Assembly (NCBI GenBank): GCA_027924585.1
Contig: BSBM01000307.1
Coordinates: forward strand, 17,159,501 to 17,223,500
Direction: 5' to 3'
DNA length: 64,000 nt
From: Larix kaempferi
Taxonomy: Eukaryota > Streptophyta > Pinopsida > Pinales > Pinaceae
Below, piece by piece: positions 45,263 to 57,973 of the stretch. Numbering within the stretch: the stretch's first letter is position 1; each line of letters opens with the position of its first letter. Below the pieces are notes generated by a model, which was not told where the DNA came from, did no database searches, and saw only the letters and a program-made list of their open reading frames with translations. A program made the translations under genes and the position numbers.

Positions 45263-45904
45263 TGTTGATGTAATTGTAACTTCGGAATGTATTTCATTTA
45301 TGTATATTGTATTCCTATAGAGATGTTATTAGTCCTCTATACGGAAGTGTTTGTATTCCTATAGAGATGTTATTATTCCTCTATACGGAAGTGTCTTCAT
45401 TTATAATGTAAGTGTCGTAACATATACTTGATGGGTTATTAGACCACCTTGATGGGGTCGGCCCTGTATAAGTCATGTGGGTTAAAGGGTTATTAGAGCA
45501 CCCTAGTGGGGTCGGCCTTGTCAGCATTATATTATGTGATTAAATTGAGGCCGACCTAGTAAGGTTATTAGGCAAGTCAAGTCATGTATAAATAGAGTGC
45601 GGGAGGCACTCTATTTGATCATTCACTTTCTCACTCATACACTCATTGGAGAGTGGCGCACTAGTGGAGGAGGAGAAGTTGCTGCTAGGATACTATCTCT
45701 TATGCTTGGGTCTTGTATCATTGCTCTATCTATCTTTGAGGAAGTTATTGGGGTTTTTCACCTTTATGGTTTTCCCCAAGGAAACTCTGTGTGTCTATTG
45801 TCTCTTGTGTTTGCTTGTTGTGATTGATATGCTTAATATGCTGTACATGTTATTCTCTCAGTAAAGATCCTAGAGTATGTTGAATTAATGCTAAAAAATT
45901 AACA
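45263..45904 (+). repeat. 3' LTR of the third copia, with internal duplication
   Basis: 642 bp versus 577 bp in the 5' LTR. The extra bases are a second copy of GTATTCCTATAGAGATGTTA with the following CTCTATACGGAAGTG, plus a short CTTCATTTATAATGTAAGTG stretch. It ends AAATTAACA followed by the CTATA duplication. Confidence 0.95.
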
Positions 45905-45909
45905 CTATA
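45905..45909. other. Target-site duplication CTATA (right)
   Basis: An exact copy of 38854-38858. Confidence 0.93.
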
Positions 45910-48040
45910 TATATATTCACGGTTGCTTGGTGTATTGCAAGGAAAATATGTCTACCTTGAGCTTAGATTATCTATAAATTTGACATCAGTTACTACATTG
46001 CCTAGGGTTGGTCCAACATGCTTAGTAGATGCATGTAGATTTAGGCTTATATGAATTTATTATAGGAAAAAAATACATAGTATTTTTCGCTTGGCTATGA
46101 ATCGAATGGCTAGGTTTCTTTGAGGGAAAAGCAAATCCCGTGGATACAATGCCATTGCTCTGGCTATCAATGTCAACAATTGCTTCATTGGTGTTTTACT
46201 CCAATAGAGTTTGTGCCAGTATGCTTCCATGCATGTTGGGATGTTATGAAATATATTTTAAAACATGAGAAGAAAAGATACAATGTCGTTCTCTGATGAT
46301 CCATTTTTCTAGGAAATCCAACGAGAAAAGATACCAAAATCTCTTGATAAGTTTCAATCCTTCTAGGGAAACTTATCATGCATGGACTAAATCTAAAAAT
46401 GCAATTTTACAATAGAAATAATGGCATAGGATAGCCATTGAAATTTTCAATGATGATGTCAAATCAATCAACAAAATTCCCTTTCCTTATATCAAACCAA
46501 AGAGACATATATAGTTGTAAATTTCAATGCATAGAGAACATGGATGGCTTGAAATCAAGCCTGGAAATCAGATATGGAAATTGCATCACTCATACAAGTC
46601 ATCCAAATCAAGTTCTTTTTCTTTGAACTCGGGCTCATATTGCATGGACCCCATGTCTCCTTGCATCGTATGGGCACAAGCCTTTCAGGACAGCCCTAGT
46701 GCTAACATTTGAAGCGTTTTTTACTATCCTAGTGTTTGAAGACTCTATTTTTTTAGTGCACTGTGCTCCTGTTCTAATATCCATTCATCAAGGATTTGAA
46801 ATAATTCCATGCACTAGTATTGTTTGAAAATGTCTTCGGGAGATTGTATCACAAAATATTGGTCAACAGAAGCAAAATATTTTGAAGACTCTATTTTCCC
46901 TAGTGCATTGTGCTCTTGTTCTAATATCCATTCATCAAGGATTTGAAATAATTCCATGCACTAGTATTGTTTGACAATGTATTTAGGATGTTTGTATCAC
47001 AAAATATTGGTCAACAGAAGTAAAAGCCTCCCCATGGCCATAAGAGAAACACAAGGCTATGCTTGCATCCAAGTATTAAATTCCTCTATCGCTTATGTTC
47101 TTCTATGGGCCAGTTGCAACCACAGACATTGACAATATATGATCTCTTCATAGGATATATCTTCCCTTTACATAGAGTAACTATGGAAGGCCAACATAAA
47201 AACATGCACCAGACATAAGTAACCTTAGACCTAATTAAACAACGAACTCCCACATGGAATAATTTGCATTGCAAGAGTTTATCCAACCTCAGGGTACCGT
47301 ACCATCAAGCCATGTTGTCCCCCCGAGCCCAACACCCTCCTCCAAGGGGTTGCACCATCCAACAACTTATCCCAACATTCTCCATTCTCTTTTACGTTGT
47401 GGGTTTTTCTCCAATTGTCCACATGCAAGGTGTTATGTTTCTAGCTATCTTCTACATCTCCTCTTGTTCCCAATTCCCCCCAACATGTGTGCAAATGTAT
47501 TTATTTTTTCTAATTCTTCTCAACATATTTGATTGGGTCCACAATTGACCTCCATGCAATGCGCTCCTCTACCCAGGTATTCTCAAGTCTTGTATCCAAG
47601 CTGAAAGATGCATGTCATATGATCCCATGATCTTAGGGAAAATTTCCTTCCTCCAAGTATCTGGTAGCCATGGTTCTACGTATATATGTCTCTTACAAGC
47701 AATTGACTTCTCCATTATGCACTCTCAACATATTACACATTATGCCTCATAACAAATTCCTAGATGGCTACATTGTGCTATTGTTGTATCCATGGAAAAA
47801 CATCCACTCAAATCAATCCATTTATGCATCTTTCAAGCATCACCAAGGGACCAAGAGACCTAGTGTTATTAAAGCCATGTGAAAACACTTCTTGGCACCT
47901 TCACTTGCATGCCACACATATACAAGATCGTCTCCCTCTATCTTATTTGCAACAAACACACCAACTAGCACTAGGGTTTCCAAATGATACAAAACCCTAG
48001 TCTTTTTCTCTCGCAAGGGATACAAGATCAAATGATTCTT
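45910..48040. other. No recognisable gene
   Basis: Short open frames only. A 146-bp tandem duplication is listed separately. It may be old intergenic DNA or a degraded element. Confidence 0.4.
46735..47026. repeat. 146-bp tandem duplication
   Basis: Two adjacent copies starting TTTGAAGACTCTATTTT and including TAATATCCATTCATCAAGGA and CACAAAATATTGGTCAACAG, with a handful of differences. Confidence 0.9.
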
Positions 48041-48049
48041 TTTCTTCTC

Positions 48050-48615
48050 TAGGGTTTATCGACATATCGTGTAGCTCTTCCACCTATCGACCATTGTGAA
48101 CCAAGATTGGTTTGGTGGAGTGATGTGTTTATCAGACAAGGAGGTGGAAATGCCAGGACTTCATATGATGATGATGATTTTATTGGATGGTGGAGCCGAC
48201 ATGTGACTGCTTTTGAGCAGTTCCTGTGTGTAGGTTTGGACTTTTGAGGAGACCCTGAGTTCATACTCCCTCCAGGAGTATCCTAGGAAGATATAGGTAT
48301 GATTTTTTTTGTAATATTCAATTTTTATGAATTTTACTGTAAGTATGTACATGTATATATTTTGGTGAGTTTGAGTACTAAAAAAGTGTTTGATGCATAT
48401 ATCGGACCACTGCGTCCAGCCGGACACCCAAGCATGTTTGTACGACCAGTAGAGCTGGGTTGAGAAGATGCCATGCTCAAGACTATTGAGGGAAATATGA
48501 TCCAACTTAAACATGATATTCCTACCTTACGTATTGAGAAGATTCCAATGGACATGTAGGAACATGTAGTGGGAGTGGCCCTTCATGGATTAGACTACTC
48601 TGTAAAGTAGCTAGG
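48050..48615 (+). other. Two exon-like coding fragments, unrecognised
   Basis: Plus strand 48055-48285 reads WWSDVFIRQGGGNARTSYDD and DFIGWWSRHVTAFEQFL before stops. After an intron-like AT-rich stretch with GTATGA near 48296 and AAAAAAG near 48387, the sequence reads VFDAYIGPLRPAGHPSMFVR, LKTIEGNMIQLKHDIPTLRI and VGVALHGLDYSVK. It looks like eroded protein coding, perhaps a retroelement-borne ORF. No family named. Confidence 0.35.
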
Positions 48616-48834
48616 ATATATATCTGTTATAGGGAAGTAGTGGCTGAGGAGGCTGAGGATCCAACCTCTCCCTAGTTACACTTGCATCATTTGAGGATAT
48701 AAGCCCAATTTTTGTATATTGATATGTATTATTGATGGATATGGATACTCAAAATCATTTTATTTTTTGGACCTATATATACATATATCGGTTATATTTA
48801 CATGTTTCTTCTATGTGCGTGGTTATGGAATTAC

Positions 48835-49250
48835 TGTGTATGATACAAATTCCAATCAAGGATATAATTTGCATAAGCACAAAATATAGATTTTTGATCT
48901 CTTGAAATATATTTATATGTAATAAAATCAAATTGTCTTTTAAGTATCCTAAATTTAAAGAACTGATGTAGAAATGAAGGATCTCTAACTCAATACTCAC
49001 AATTAAGCTGAGACATGATTAACTGAGAATCAAGTCTAACCACAATACATGAAATGCTACGATGTAAAGCATCTTTGAGCAACTCATTGACAACACTATA
49101 CTTAGCCATATTGTCAGTAGAGGGCCTAAACAAGCACCTCCCGACGAAACTAGTTGACCTGTAGGTGAATAGATCACCCAAGCGACTGAAGCAGGATTAC
49201 GAGTATGATGACTAGATCCATAGGAAAATCCTATAAACAATTCGGTTGAA
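48835..49250 (-). pseudogene. RNase H downstream of integrase
   Basis: GSSHHTRNPASVAWVIYSPT, SSGGACLGP, NMAEYSVVNELLKDALHRSI, VVRLDSQLIMSQLNCEY, a stop, then VRDPSFLHQFFKFRILKRQF and AYANYILDWNLYHT. E (AEY) and D (RLDSQ) catalytic positions are present and a late asparagine/aspartate region is eroded. It matches the plant/archaeal-type RNase H used as an extra domain in Tat-type elements. The pol frame ends about 100 bases earlier; an acceptor-like GTTTTAG precedes it (about 49250). Confidence 0.75.
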
Positions 49251-49349
49251 ATCTAAAACACAACCAAAACTATATGAGAAATAAGAAAAATACAAGATCT
49301 ACACTATTATACAGTTATTTACAGGAAAACGAATATGAACTACGCATAA

Positions 49350-50560
49350 TACTTCTTCAAATATCCTATTTTAGGCTCAAGCAACTTGTTCCCGTCATAA
49401 TTAACCAATTCATATGCACCTTTCTTCAAAAATTTGGATACTATAAAGGGTCTAAGCCACAAAGACTTAAACTTGCCTACCCTAAATGATCTTTCTCTTG
49501 GTCATAAAACAAAACAAGGTCTCCTTAAAAAAAAGAACCTAGGTTGAATAGACTTGTCATATTGACTTTTGACTCGTCTCTTGTGTGCTTCGTTTGCAAT
49601 AAGTGAGTATCGGCGTTGTTCATCAAGATGTTCCAAATGAAGCAATCCTTCTTCCAAAGTAGATGTATCGGGTAAAAGTTGAATGGATAACTTTAATGAC
49701 GGTATTTCACATTCAACTAGTGTGACCTCCTCCATCTCGTGAACGAGTTGGAAAGGAGAAAAACCTGTAGCAGTCTTTAGGCTTGTTTTATACACCCAAA
49801 GAGATAGATATAGCATGATGTGCCATTTTTACCTACTAGCATTAATCGTGCGTTGTAGAAATGTTTTCGAAGTTTTATTCATTGCTTCTACTTGTCTATT
49901 CACCCGTGGATAGAAAGGAGATGAATGCTTCTGTCTAAATACAAGCATAGTGGTCAATTCAATCATCATAATATTTTGAAAATGTATACCATAGTCCGTA
50001 ACAATCTCTTTTGGGATAACAAATCTAGATATAATCTGATTGAATATGAAATAGGCTACAGTAGCTCCATTATCCTTCATAGTAGGCATTGCCTCTGCCC
50101 ACTTAGTAAAGTAATCAACAACGACAATGATGTACTGATGCCCCCCAGCAGAAATTGGGTTACATGTCATAAAATCGACCCCCACTTGGTGAAGGGCCCC
50201 ATTGTGATATCAGGAAATAAAGGAGATGGGTGTGATTGCGTCTTTTTAGTGAAGAGCTTACATGGATGATAGTTCTTGATGGCTTCCACACAATCCTTGA
50301 AGATGGTGGGCCAAAGATAACCGGCACGTAAGATTTTCTGAGTTGTTTCCAACCCAGATAAATTACCCCCACATGCTCCACTATGGGCATGATTTAACAC
50401 AAGCTCAGTCTCTTCAAGAGTTAAGGAACGACGTATAATGGAATCAACCCCTCTTCTGTAAAGAGTATAAGCAATTATGAGGTAATTATTAACGTTATGT
50501 ATAAGTTTTCGTCGATCTTCTCGTGAAAATTTTGGAGGGCACTTCAAAGTTTGGAGATAA
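49350..50560 (-). pseudogene. Ty3 integrase
   Basis: A zinc-binding module is recognisable but altered (LNHAHSGACGGNLSGLETTQ, second H to N; NYHPCKLF, one C lost). The core has GVDFMTC (D), IVTDYGIHFQN (D) and RQVEAMNKT (E), so the DDE triad is kept. A TAG near 49829 and further shifts precede the C-terminal part ending GAYELVNYDGNKLLEPKIGY. Confidence 0.88.
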
Positions 50561-50699
50561 ATTAAAATATCCCCATACCACAGATCAGAGGTAGATATTA
50601 AGAATATGTGTTCATCAGGGAATTAATCATCTTCCATCCTGGAATCATCACCACTCGGGAACTCTGAAATGAGCTCAACGAACACTAAAGACTTCTTAG

Positions 50700-51240
50700 A
50701 TTTAGCGGATTGAAAAGTAAGGTCAAATTCTTGGATTATGACAATCCATTTATTGAATTTCCCCCAATTATACATCGGGTTAAAACATAATGAAATGGAT
50801 TGACGTTTGCAATAACTATAGTTGTTTGTAACAAAATGTAATGGCGAAGCCTCTGAACAACGTAAATAGCAGCAAGTGCTAACTTCTCAACGTGATAATA
50901 CTTAAGTTTAGGTCTTAGCAATGCACGACTGAGATAGTAGATGACATGCTCTTGGATTTGGTCATCCTCCCGAACTAAGGCTATGCCAATTATGGGATTA
51001 GATGCGGACAAATATAAAATAAAATCTTGAGTATAATTTGGTGGACTCAACAAGGGGCCTGATAATAATGGTTTTTTCAAAGCCTCAAATGAGTTTTGAG
51101 CATCCTCATCCCATAAAATGGAGTATCTTGTTTGAGTAGATGCATGAATCCTTTCGTTATCTTTGCATAATTTACTATGAATCGTTTGATAAAGTTGGAC
51201 ATGCCTTGTAGAATTTGAAGTTGAAGAATATTGCAAGGAG
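50700..51240 (-). pseudogene. Ty3 RNase H following RT
   Basis: ILWDEDAQNSFEALKKPLLS, DFILYLSASNPIIGIALVRE, HVIYYLSRALLRPKLKYYHV and LAAIYVVQRLRHYILLQTTI: the standard RT-connected RNase H. The reading frame is open for 166 codons. Confidence 0.88.
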
Positions 51241-51760
51241 GATGCAATTTAATGATAGCCTCTACTTTCAATGGATTGACCATTATTCCTTTGCTGGACA
51301 CTATAAAACCTAGCAATCATCTAGACTCAATGCAGAATATGCATTTATGTGGATTCAATTGAATCTTGTAATGTCTGCTTTGTTCAAACACTAGTCATTA
51401 ATGAGTCGGATGATCCCGTCTCTTTCGAGATCTTGTTGGGAGATCATCTAGATATGGTTCAATTATGTGTTTGATATCATGGAAAGTGAAGTTCATAGCT
51501 CACTAGAAATTAGCCCCAACATTTTCAAACCAAATGGCATCTTCCTATAAGTGAAGGTACCCCAGGGACAAATAAAAGCAGTCTTATGCTGATCTTCAAG
51601 TTTAATTTGGATTTGGTTATATTGTGAAAATCCATCCATAAACGAAAATATTTCATTATGCGCACATGCGTCTACTATCTCATCAATAAGGGGAGTGGGG
51701 TAGTTATCTTTAGGACAAGCTTTATTCAAATCCTGAAAATCAGTACAAACACGGATTGTA
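51040..51760 (-). pseudogene. Ty3 reverse transcriptase, N-terminus missing
   Basis: It begins at DFQDLNKACPKDNYPTPLID and goes on with FSFMDGFSQYNQIQIKLEDQ, WGTFTYRKMPFGL, EPYLDDLPTRS (YLDD near 51430-51465, in a shifted frame) and LLGFIVSSKGIMVNPLKVEA. Truncated upstream near 51760. Confidence 0.88.
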
Positions 51761-54726
51761 CTATGTGTTTTTGTAGTATTCTAGTTGTTTTTAAAATATT
51801 GTATCTCATATCAAAATTTCAAAATGGTGAGCATCAACACTTTTAATTTACAAAACTCAAGGAATTATTATGTAAACCAATTCTTCTTGTAGTTTTTGGC
51901 ATATTAATCATTATGAGATCAGCTCAAAAGATGCAATTTGAAATCTATTTTACCACGTATTTTAAAAGATCATTTTCCATGTTCTAATCAATACAACTAA
52001 AAAACTACCACTTTAAAGACCTCACACATGTATGAAGATTTTCAAAATAAATAAGATGTAAAGTTCCCACAATGTTTGTAACCATATTTATTGTGTGAAA
52101 AATAATGTCTTTAGTTGTGTCAAATTTGCTTTTTCATGTAGAATTTGACTTGTAATGTTAAAATAATTTTTTATTTTTATTTTTTTTAAAACATCAAATT
52201 TTAATGTTTAAAAAAAGGTGTGGGCATAGTGAGTAGTATAGGAGTAGAGGCATAGGGGTTTAGGTTCTGTTTTTTTGATTTGGGACAAAAGACTATGATT
52301 GGGCATGAATAGTTTTTGTTAGATATCAAACAACTTGATTGGGGTTGACCTTTAAACCAAAAGTCCCCATTTTAGGCCACTACATCAACTTTTAAAGCAA
52401 TAACATAGTCAACAACAAGACAACAAATAAAAAAGAAATGGATGGTGCCTAGGTTGGTTAAAAGAAGTTGTCATGAAGTTCTAAGTAAAATCAATGAACC
52501 TTGTGTCTAAACCTATTTTTTTTCAAAAACTTCCCTCACTGGGATGTTCAATGGGATATGTCACAACCCTAAAACCATAGACACCTATGTAAAAAATAGT
52601 TTCTCATTACTAACATGCTCAATTGAATTATTCTATTGTGGAGAATGGTTTTATTTATTTATGTATGAAAATGAGGATAGACAAAAATATTAAGAGGACC
52701 TTGGTTCATGGTGCCTAATGCTATTCACTTAAATAAATGGTCTCTTTCCTTTGATCTCAAGTATTAACACTCGAAATTGCTTGAATGAAAGATCTCAAAT
52801 GAACATGTAGGGGTTGTGCAACTATCACTATGCATGAACCCTCTATCGCTTTAATGCTAGTGCATGCCAGTATTAGGGGACATCCCTAGGTAGGTATTTC
52901 CTATACCTGTGAAATTTGCAATACAAATCACCAATATAACAACTTAAGGACTAGATTAGGCTTGTTGATTTATAAACAAAATTGTAGATCTGTAACTAGT
53001 GGACCCAAAAATCAACAAATAGACTTGTAAATCTACTAGTTATCAACCGAAATTTGTAATAAGAACATTTTATTCATGTTGACAAACCAATTATCCTTTT
53101 TTTTTCACCTGGAATATATGGATTCTCGACATTCATGAAGAATCAAGGAAACCTTAGTTACATAACATGTCACATAGTGAGATTTGAACTCAAGTGGGGA
53201 GTATAAAAACATTCCTCCCAACCACCTGATCTAGACTAAATCGACACTTCTCAGTCTGTGACGACACTTTAAATGTTCCTCACACAAAAGGACACTATGG
53301 ATGGAAGAGCCTTGATTTGGTATTTGATGCCATGGCCTTGATCATTTATTTATTCTTAGGCATTGATAATTTTTGTAACCAAGTGGTGATACAAAAACAA
53401 TCTTGATGGCATGGAAACATGCGTGTTACACCCTTTTTTCCTTCATTTCACCAGCATTTTCAGCAAAATGCTGTAAACGCATGTTGCTATTGTATGGAAG
53501 GTGTTTCAAACACTTTTTTCCCTTGTGACCAACGTTTTCCCCCCAAAAATTCCAAAAATAAATAAAATTCAAAATTGGAGCACTAGTTACAACCTCCCTT
53601 CACTCGAGTGTGTCTATCTACACCTGTTATAAAATCAAGGAAGGTAGGTCATGAGAGGGGCCCTTTTTTCCAAGTAATGTAATGTTGGAGGAATAATTCT
53701 ATCTCCATTCCCTATCTCCCTATGAATGTGATATCCTTTCCCTATTATACTTGTAGATTGGTTGGGTTTGTTGGAGATGAAAAGCAAGGAGATCCAAAGT
53801 CAAGGTTTTGCGAGGTGCCATAAAAGACAAAAGGTATTATTGTACTTGTTTCTATTGTTAATAAGAGAATTGACCTATTTCCCTTCCCTAATACCAAGTA
53901 TATGGCATGATTGATGGAATAATTGATATTTTATATTGAATGTAAACTCATAGATCTATGTTCTTGTTTTCCTCTCAATTCTTCAATAATTTATCATTGT
54001 CAAAAGTGTTTGAGGAAGGTTCTCTATGTTGGTTTTGCAGGTTAAAGCTTGGACCACTTGGAGCAAATATGAAGCAGAATAACGAGTAGCTATGATCGGA
54101 CGTAATAAATAAGGTACATCAATCCTCTTCCTTTAATATCTCTTAATTAGGGTTTTCTTGGTTTAGATATACTCATTTTCATGTTAGTGATTTTGTTTTT
54201 CCTGTTTATGGAGTCTTATTTGCCAATTTATCACTACACAATATGTTGGTGACCTCACCCCAGTCATAATATAGTTTTATGTGCAACATTGATGATATGC
54301 TAAATCTGCAATTTGGAAATCATAATATGCTAGTAAAACCCAAATTACAGTTCATATATGAATCAATAAACCCTATATTTATTGATTTAGAACCTTTATT
54401 TGCTATGAAAAGAAAAATCAAACTTAGACCTTCCCGATAAATGACCAAATTTGCAACTTCAAACACTAATTTTTCCCCATAAAGGTTTATATCTAGGCTC
54501 AACAAATTCTAAATTCGAAAATTTGAAACCCTAATTGAAAATAAAAATAAGATGTAACTTTAGAAACCCTAACTATTACTAAAAATTAGATCTAACTGTA
54601 GATCTGCAATACTAATGCACAATAAGCTAAAAATTTGCAAATATGAAATTCTAAACTGCAATATTCAGATCAAAATCTAGGCTTTTACATTTGTTGCTTA
54701 ATAAAACATAAAGTTTCCAAATTTAT
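51761..54726. other. No recognisable gene
   Basis: AT-rich sequence with only short frames; no LTR, primer site or protein similarity that I can support. Confidence 0.45.
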
Positions 54727-55613
54727 TGTAACCCTAAGTGATACAAATTAATCGCAAGTGACTAATGCCTTAGTCTCAAGGTACTATGGAGTCATAAATG
54801 CAAATATCTCCTTCAGGCGAGTAGTCTTAAACCTATGTTCAAGGGCGAAGACACCAATCAATTTTAATAAATAAGAGTGAATTGAACACACCACAAAAAT
54901 ATCACTTTATTCAAAACAACACCAAGGTGAGTGATGGAATCAAACCATCACATTGAACTCCTTTTTATCACACTACAAGGAGGATGAAGTACCATTCCCA
55001 TGATGCAATAAGGGGATAGTACAATTCACCAATGCATATCGCTCAAAATACATCTAGCGAGATCAAAGCCCTAGAAAAACAATAAATCAAGACTAAAAAA
55101 ACCGATGCCAAAGGAAATGACCTCTATCCCTTTTATAACCTAAGGGAAGGGTTCATATGTAGAATAAAATACAATATTTTCCCCTATAGAAGGATCCAAA
55201 ATTAGATGATGAATAAAATATAATAAAATTCCTAGAAAGTGGCAACAAAAGGTCTAAGAGATGGGGTGCCGTCTTCATAGGTGACGTAAATGCCAAGGAA
55301 GAATCAAAATAGGTGGAGCACCCCCCTCAATAGGTGTATAGTAACATTATATGTGGAGCACCTACCTTGTAAGGTGTGCAACAATTCCAAGCCCCCTTTT
55401 CCCATCGAAGGCCTAAGCATTGTCCTCCAAATGTGTTGAAGTGCTAGAAAGGTGGATGCTAATACCTAAATGAAACAACATAAATCCAAGCACCCTTCTT
55501 CAAATCAGACAAAATCCATAATCAATACTTACACCAAAACTCCATACATAAGTATGTATCATATTTTTCTAAGAATAACCCTAATTTGACTTGGACCAAA
55601 TCTAGGGTTAACA
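54727..55613 (+). repeat. Candidate 5' LTR of a Ty3 element
   Basis: TGTAACCCTAAG at the left and CTAGGGTTAACA at the right are near inverted repeats. The right end is followed by a primer-like site. No partner LTR is present, so this is tentative. Confidence 0.4.
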
Positions 55614-55614
55614 A

Positions 55615-55630
55615 TGGCTCCATCTCGGGG
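55615..55630 (+). other. Candidate primer binding site
   Basis: TGGCTCCATCTCGGGG one base after TTAACA; it resembles the complement of a tRNA 3' end. Confidence 0.4.
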
Positions 55631-55849
55631 AAAGGATCCTCTTGTGGGACATTGAGAATCCCAAAATATCTATGGAATGATAGCAAGTTTCAACTTGGAA
55701 TCCAAACCAAACCATGATATATATGAATCTCCACAATGGGATGGTGAATTTAAGTCAACCATGGTAGAACCATCTAGTCATAATTGTGCCCTTGAGATAA
55801 CTTTCTTGATATCATCAATTTTTTTTATTTTTAACATTATCTCATGGAT

Positions 55850-56640
55850 TCTCTTTCTTTTTCTTGAGCATGTTTGAAATAGGCTTGAAAATTTTATGGG
55901 GACTTGACTTTTTTTTTTAAATTAGGTATGATCCTCCCTAGAAAGTTGATCTTTCCCAGGAAAGACTACAAAGCCTTCCTACTTTGAGGCAATGAAATGC
56001 ACTAGATTCGTTCTACTTGAGTTGGATCAATTGTGACCAAATCCTTGGAAATCATGAGGCCCAACAACTTCCCTTCCATGATAATGAAAACATATCTCTT
56101 AGGAATGAGGCATATCCCATATTTTTTTCATCTTAAAAAAGTCTTCCTCCAGTGAGTGGCATGGTTAATATTAGAGCCAAAAACCCTCTGCAAGAGATGG
56201 TCCAGATTAGGAAATGGGTAATTATCCTTCAAAGATACATAATTTAAATTTTAAAATCAATACATAAAATTATTTCCCCATTATTTTTCTTTATTGGGAT
56301 CATGTTAGCCACCCAAGATTGATACCTGATAGGGACAATGATTCTAGCATCACACACCTTCTAGAGATATTGATAGATGATGGGTGCTAATTTTAGGATC
56401 ATCCTCGATTTTTGTTGAAATGGCTTGGTGTCGTCCTTTAATATAATTATATGCTCGATGGTGTCAAACTTGCAACCCTTTAGTTCATCATACTTTCATG
56501 CAAATATGTATTGGTATTCTTGGATGGGATCTTCGATGTTCTTACACTCTTCATGAGTGCAAGATTTTACGATCTTCACAATTCTAGGGCTATCTAAGTT
56601 CCCATAGTCAACTAGATCAATCATTAGTAACTGTAACACA
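55850..56640 (-). pseudogene. Ty3 RT fragment
   Basis: Minus strand: IVKIVKSCTHEECKNIEDPI and EYQYIFA, then DDTKPFQQKSRMILKLAPII, VPIRYQSWVANMIPIKKNNG and EIILCIDFKI (RT start), and, after loss of the palm, FPRIWSQLIQ- and SFLGKINFLGRIIPNLKKKV-like connection sequence. The catalytic YLDD region is not found. It lies opposite in strand to the candidate LTR at 54727, so it is probably a different element. Confidence 0.75.
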
Positions 56641-56946
56641 ATTAGGACATACCTTAAAGCAATCGGGCCTATAAGAAATCCTCTCCAAAGGAATTAGATC
56701 ACTAGTAAGTTTGTGTCTTTAACTATAGTACCTTTTGATTCCTTTTGCTAGAAATAAAATGACAAGAAAGGAAAATAACTATGCTTGAAAAATACTTAAA
56801 CCTAAGGAATTCTTTATTTACCAAGTTAAATTTGATATTTTGTTAAAGAAACTTCAAAATGAAACTAACAAGAAAAACAATATGAATTGAATGTTAAAAA
56901 GAGAGTGACAAGTGTCGAAAATAGTAAATGAAATTATAGGAAGTGA

Positions 56947-57787
56947 TGTGAAAATCCTCATAGCAGATCTAAGAGCTGATGTATACCTCACAAAAAAGAT
57001 TAAGATTAAGCAGGAAAATAGAAGAAGAGTGGTCAATGCAGTATAAAGGAGCAACATAATTATGATACAATAGAACTCAGATAGAAGGAGAATAACATCA
57101 CACACTCATTCATTAATCATAATATGAACAATAAATAATACAATGGTGGAGAGGATTCGAATGCCAAGGTGGCAATTCGAATTAGCCTGCATGGGCATGG
57201 ATTATCTGCACTAGGAGTCATCATCATCATTTGTGGAGTGTCAACAATACATCACTAGGAGTCCTAATCATCATCAGTGGAGTCATCAATGCACAAGTAA
57301 CGGTCAACCAGGTGTCAAACTGAGTCTAACTGAGTGTGGTAGGTGTAACTGGCACATGGAAGCACTAATGTAGTGAAGGAGGCTCAGTGGAGGGTGCATG
57401 AGGAGCTGTCTGGAGTCAAAATAGGCAATACAGTCTCATTGGGGGTCCAATGGAGTTTCAGTTAGTTAACAAGTCAATCAATCCTCAAATCAAGGAGATA
57501 TCCACAAATAACTCAACTAACTGAAGTGTAATTGAGTGGTAGGTGAAGAAGGGTGCCTTTCACAAGTGGTAGGTGAAAGGTGGGTGCATCATTGACTAGG
57601 AGGGCTAAAAATGAGTGGAAAGAAGCTCCCAAGGCTAGCAAACTGGGGACTAGGTGATGGAGGACACCAACCTAATGACTGGGATGCATGCAATTGCATG
57701 GCTGTATGAAAAAATGCATAAATGACTGAAATGCAAAATAATGAAAATTCTGGTAGGACTAGGATGGAGTATAGGACTATCCTAACA
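56947..57787 (-). repeat. 3' LTR of the minus-strand copia element
   Basis: Plus-strand limits TGTGAAAATCC and ATCCTAACA (841 bp). The minus strand begins TGTTAGG right after the purine tract. Its first 330 plus-strand bases match 61239-61577. Confidence 0.85.
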
Positions 57788-57800
57788 CCCCCCCTTAATC
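57788..57800 (-). other. Polypurine tract of the minus-strand copia element
   Basis: Minus-strand GATTAAGGGGGGG immediately upstream of TGTTAGG. Confidence 0.85.
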
Positions 57801-57973
57801 CATACTAGGCCCTGGTAACTGAGACCAAAGGTCACCCAATACAATGAATAATAAATAACAGTCCATAAACCGAGGAAATGGGGAAAACCTCATGGGAAAA
57901 ATACCCTCCCTCAAAATAGACTGTAGGGCACACCAAAATAAATGCTCCAAACTCAAGCAGGTGTGATGCTTGG

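Larger units (their letters stand above)
38859..45904 (+). mobile_element. Third copia element, complete but lacking integrase
   Basis: LTRs 38859-39435 and 45263-45904, primer site, gag, intron-like spacer, RT-RNase H, three tandem arrays and a purine tract, flanked by CTATA. By hand count about eight differences occur in the first roughly 230 shared LTR bases, so it is younger than the nested copia. Integrase and protease are missing; the spacer is partly shared with the nested copia. Confidence 0.95.
48835..51760 (-). mobile_element. Ty3/gypsy pol fragment with RNase H after integrase
   Basis: Minus-strand order: RT (partial), RNase H, integrase, end of pol (KYYA-stop at about 49350), then after about 100 bases a separate RNase H. 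No LTR, gag or protease is visible. It differs from the 18.4-kb element in sequence and in domain order. Confidence 0.8.
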
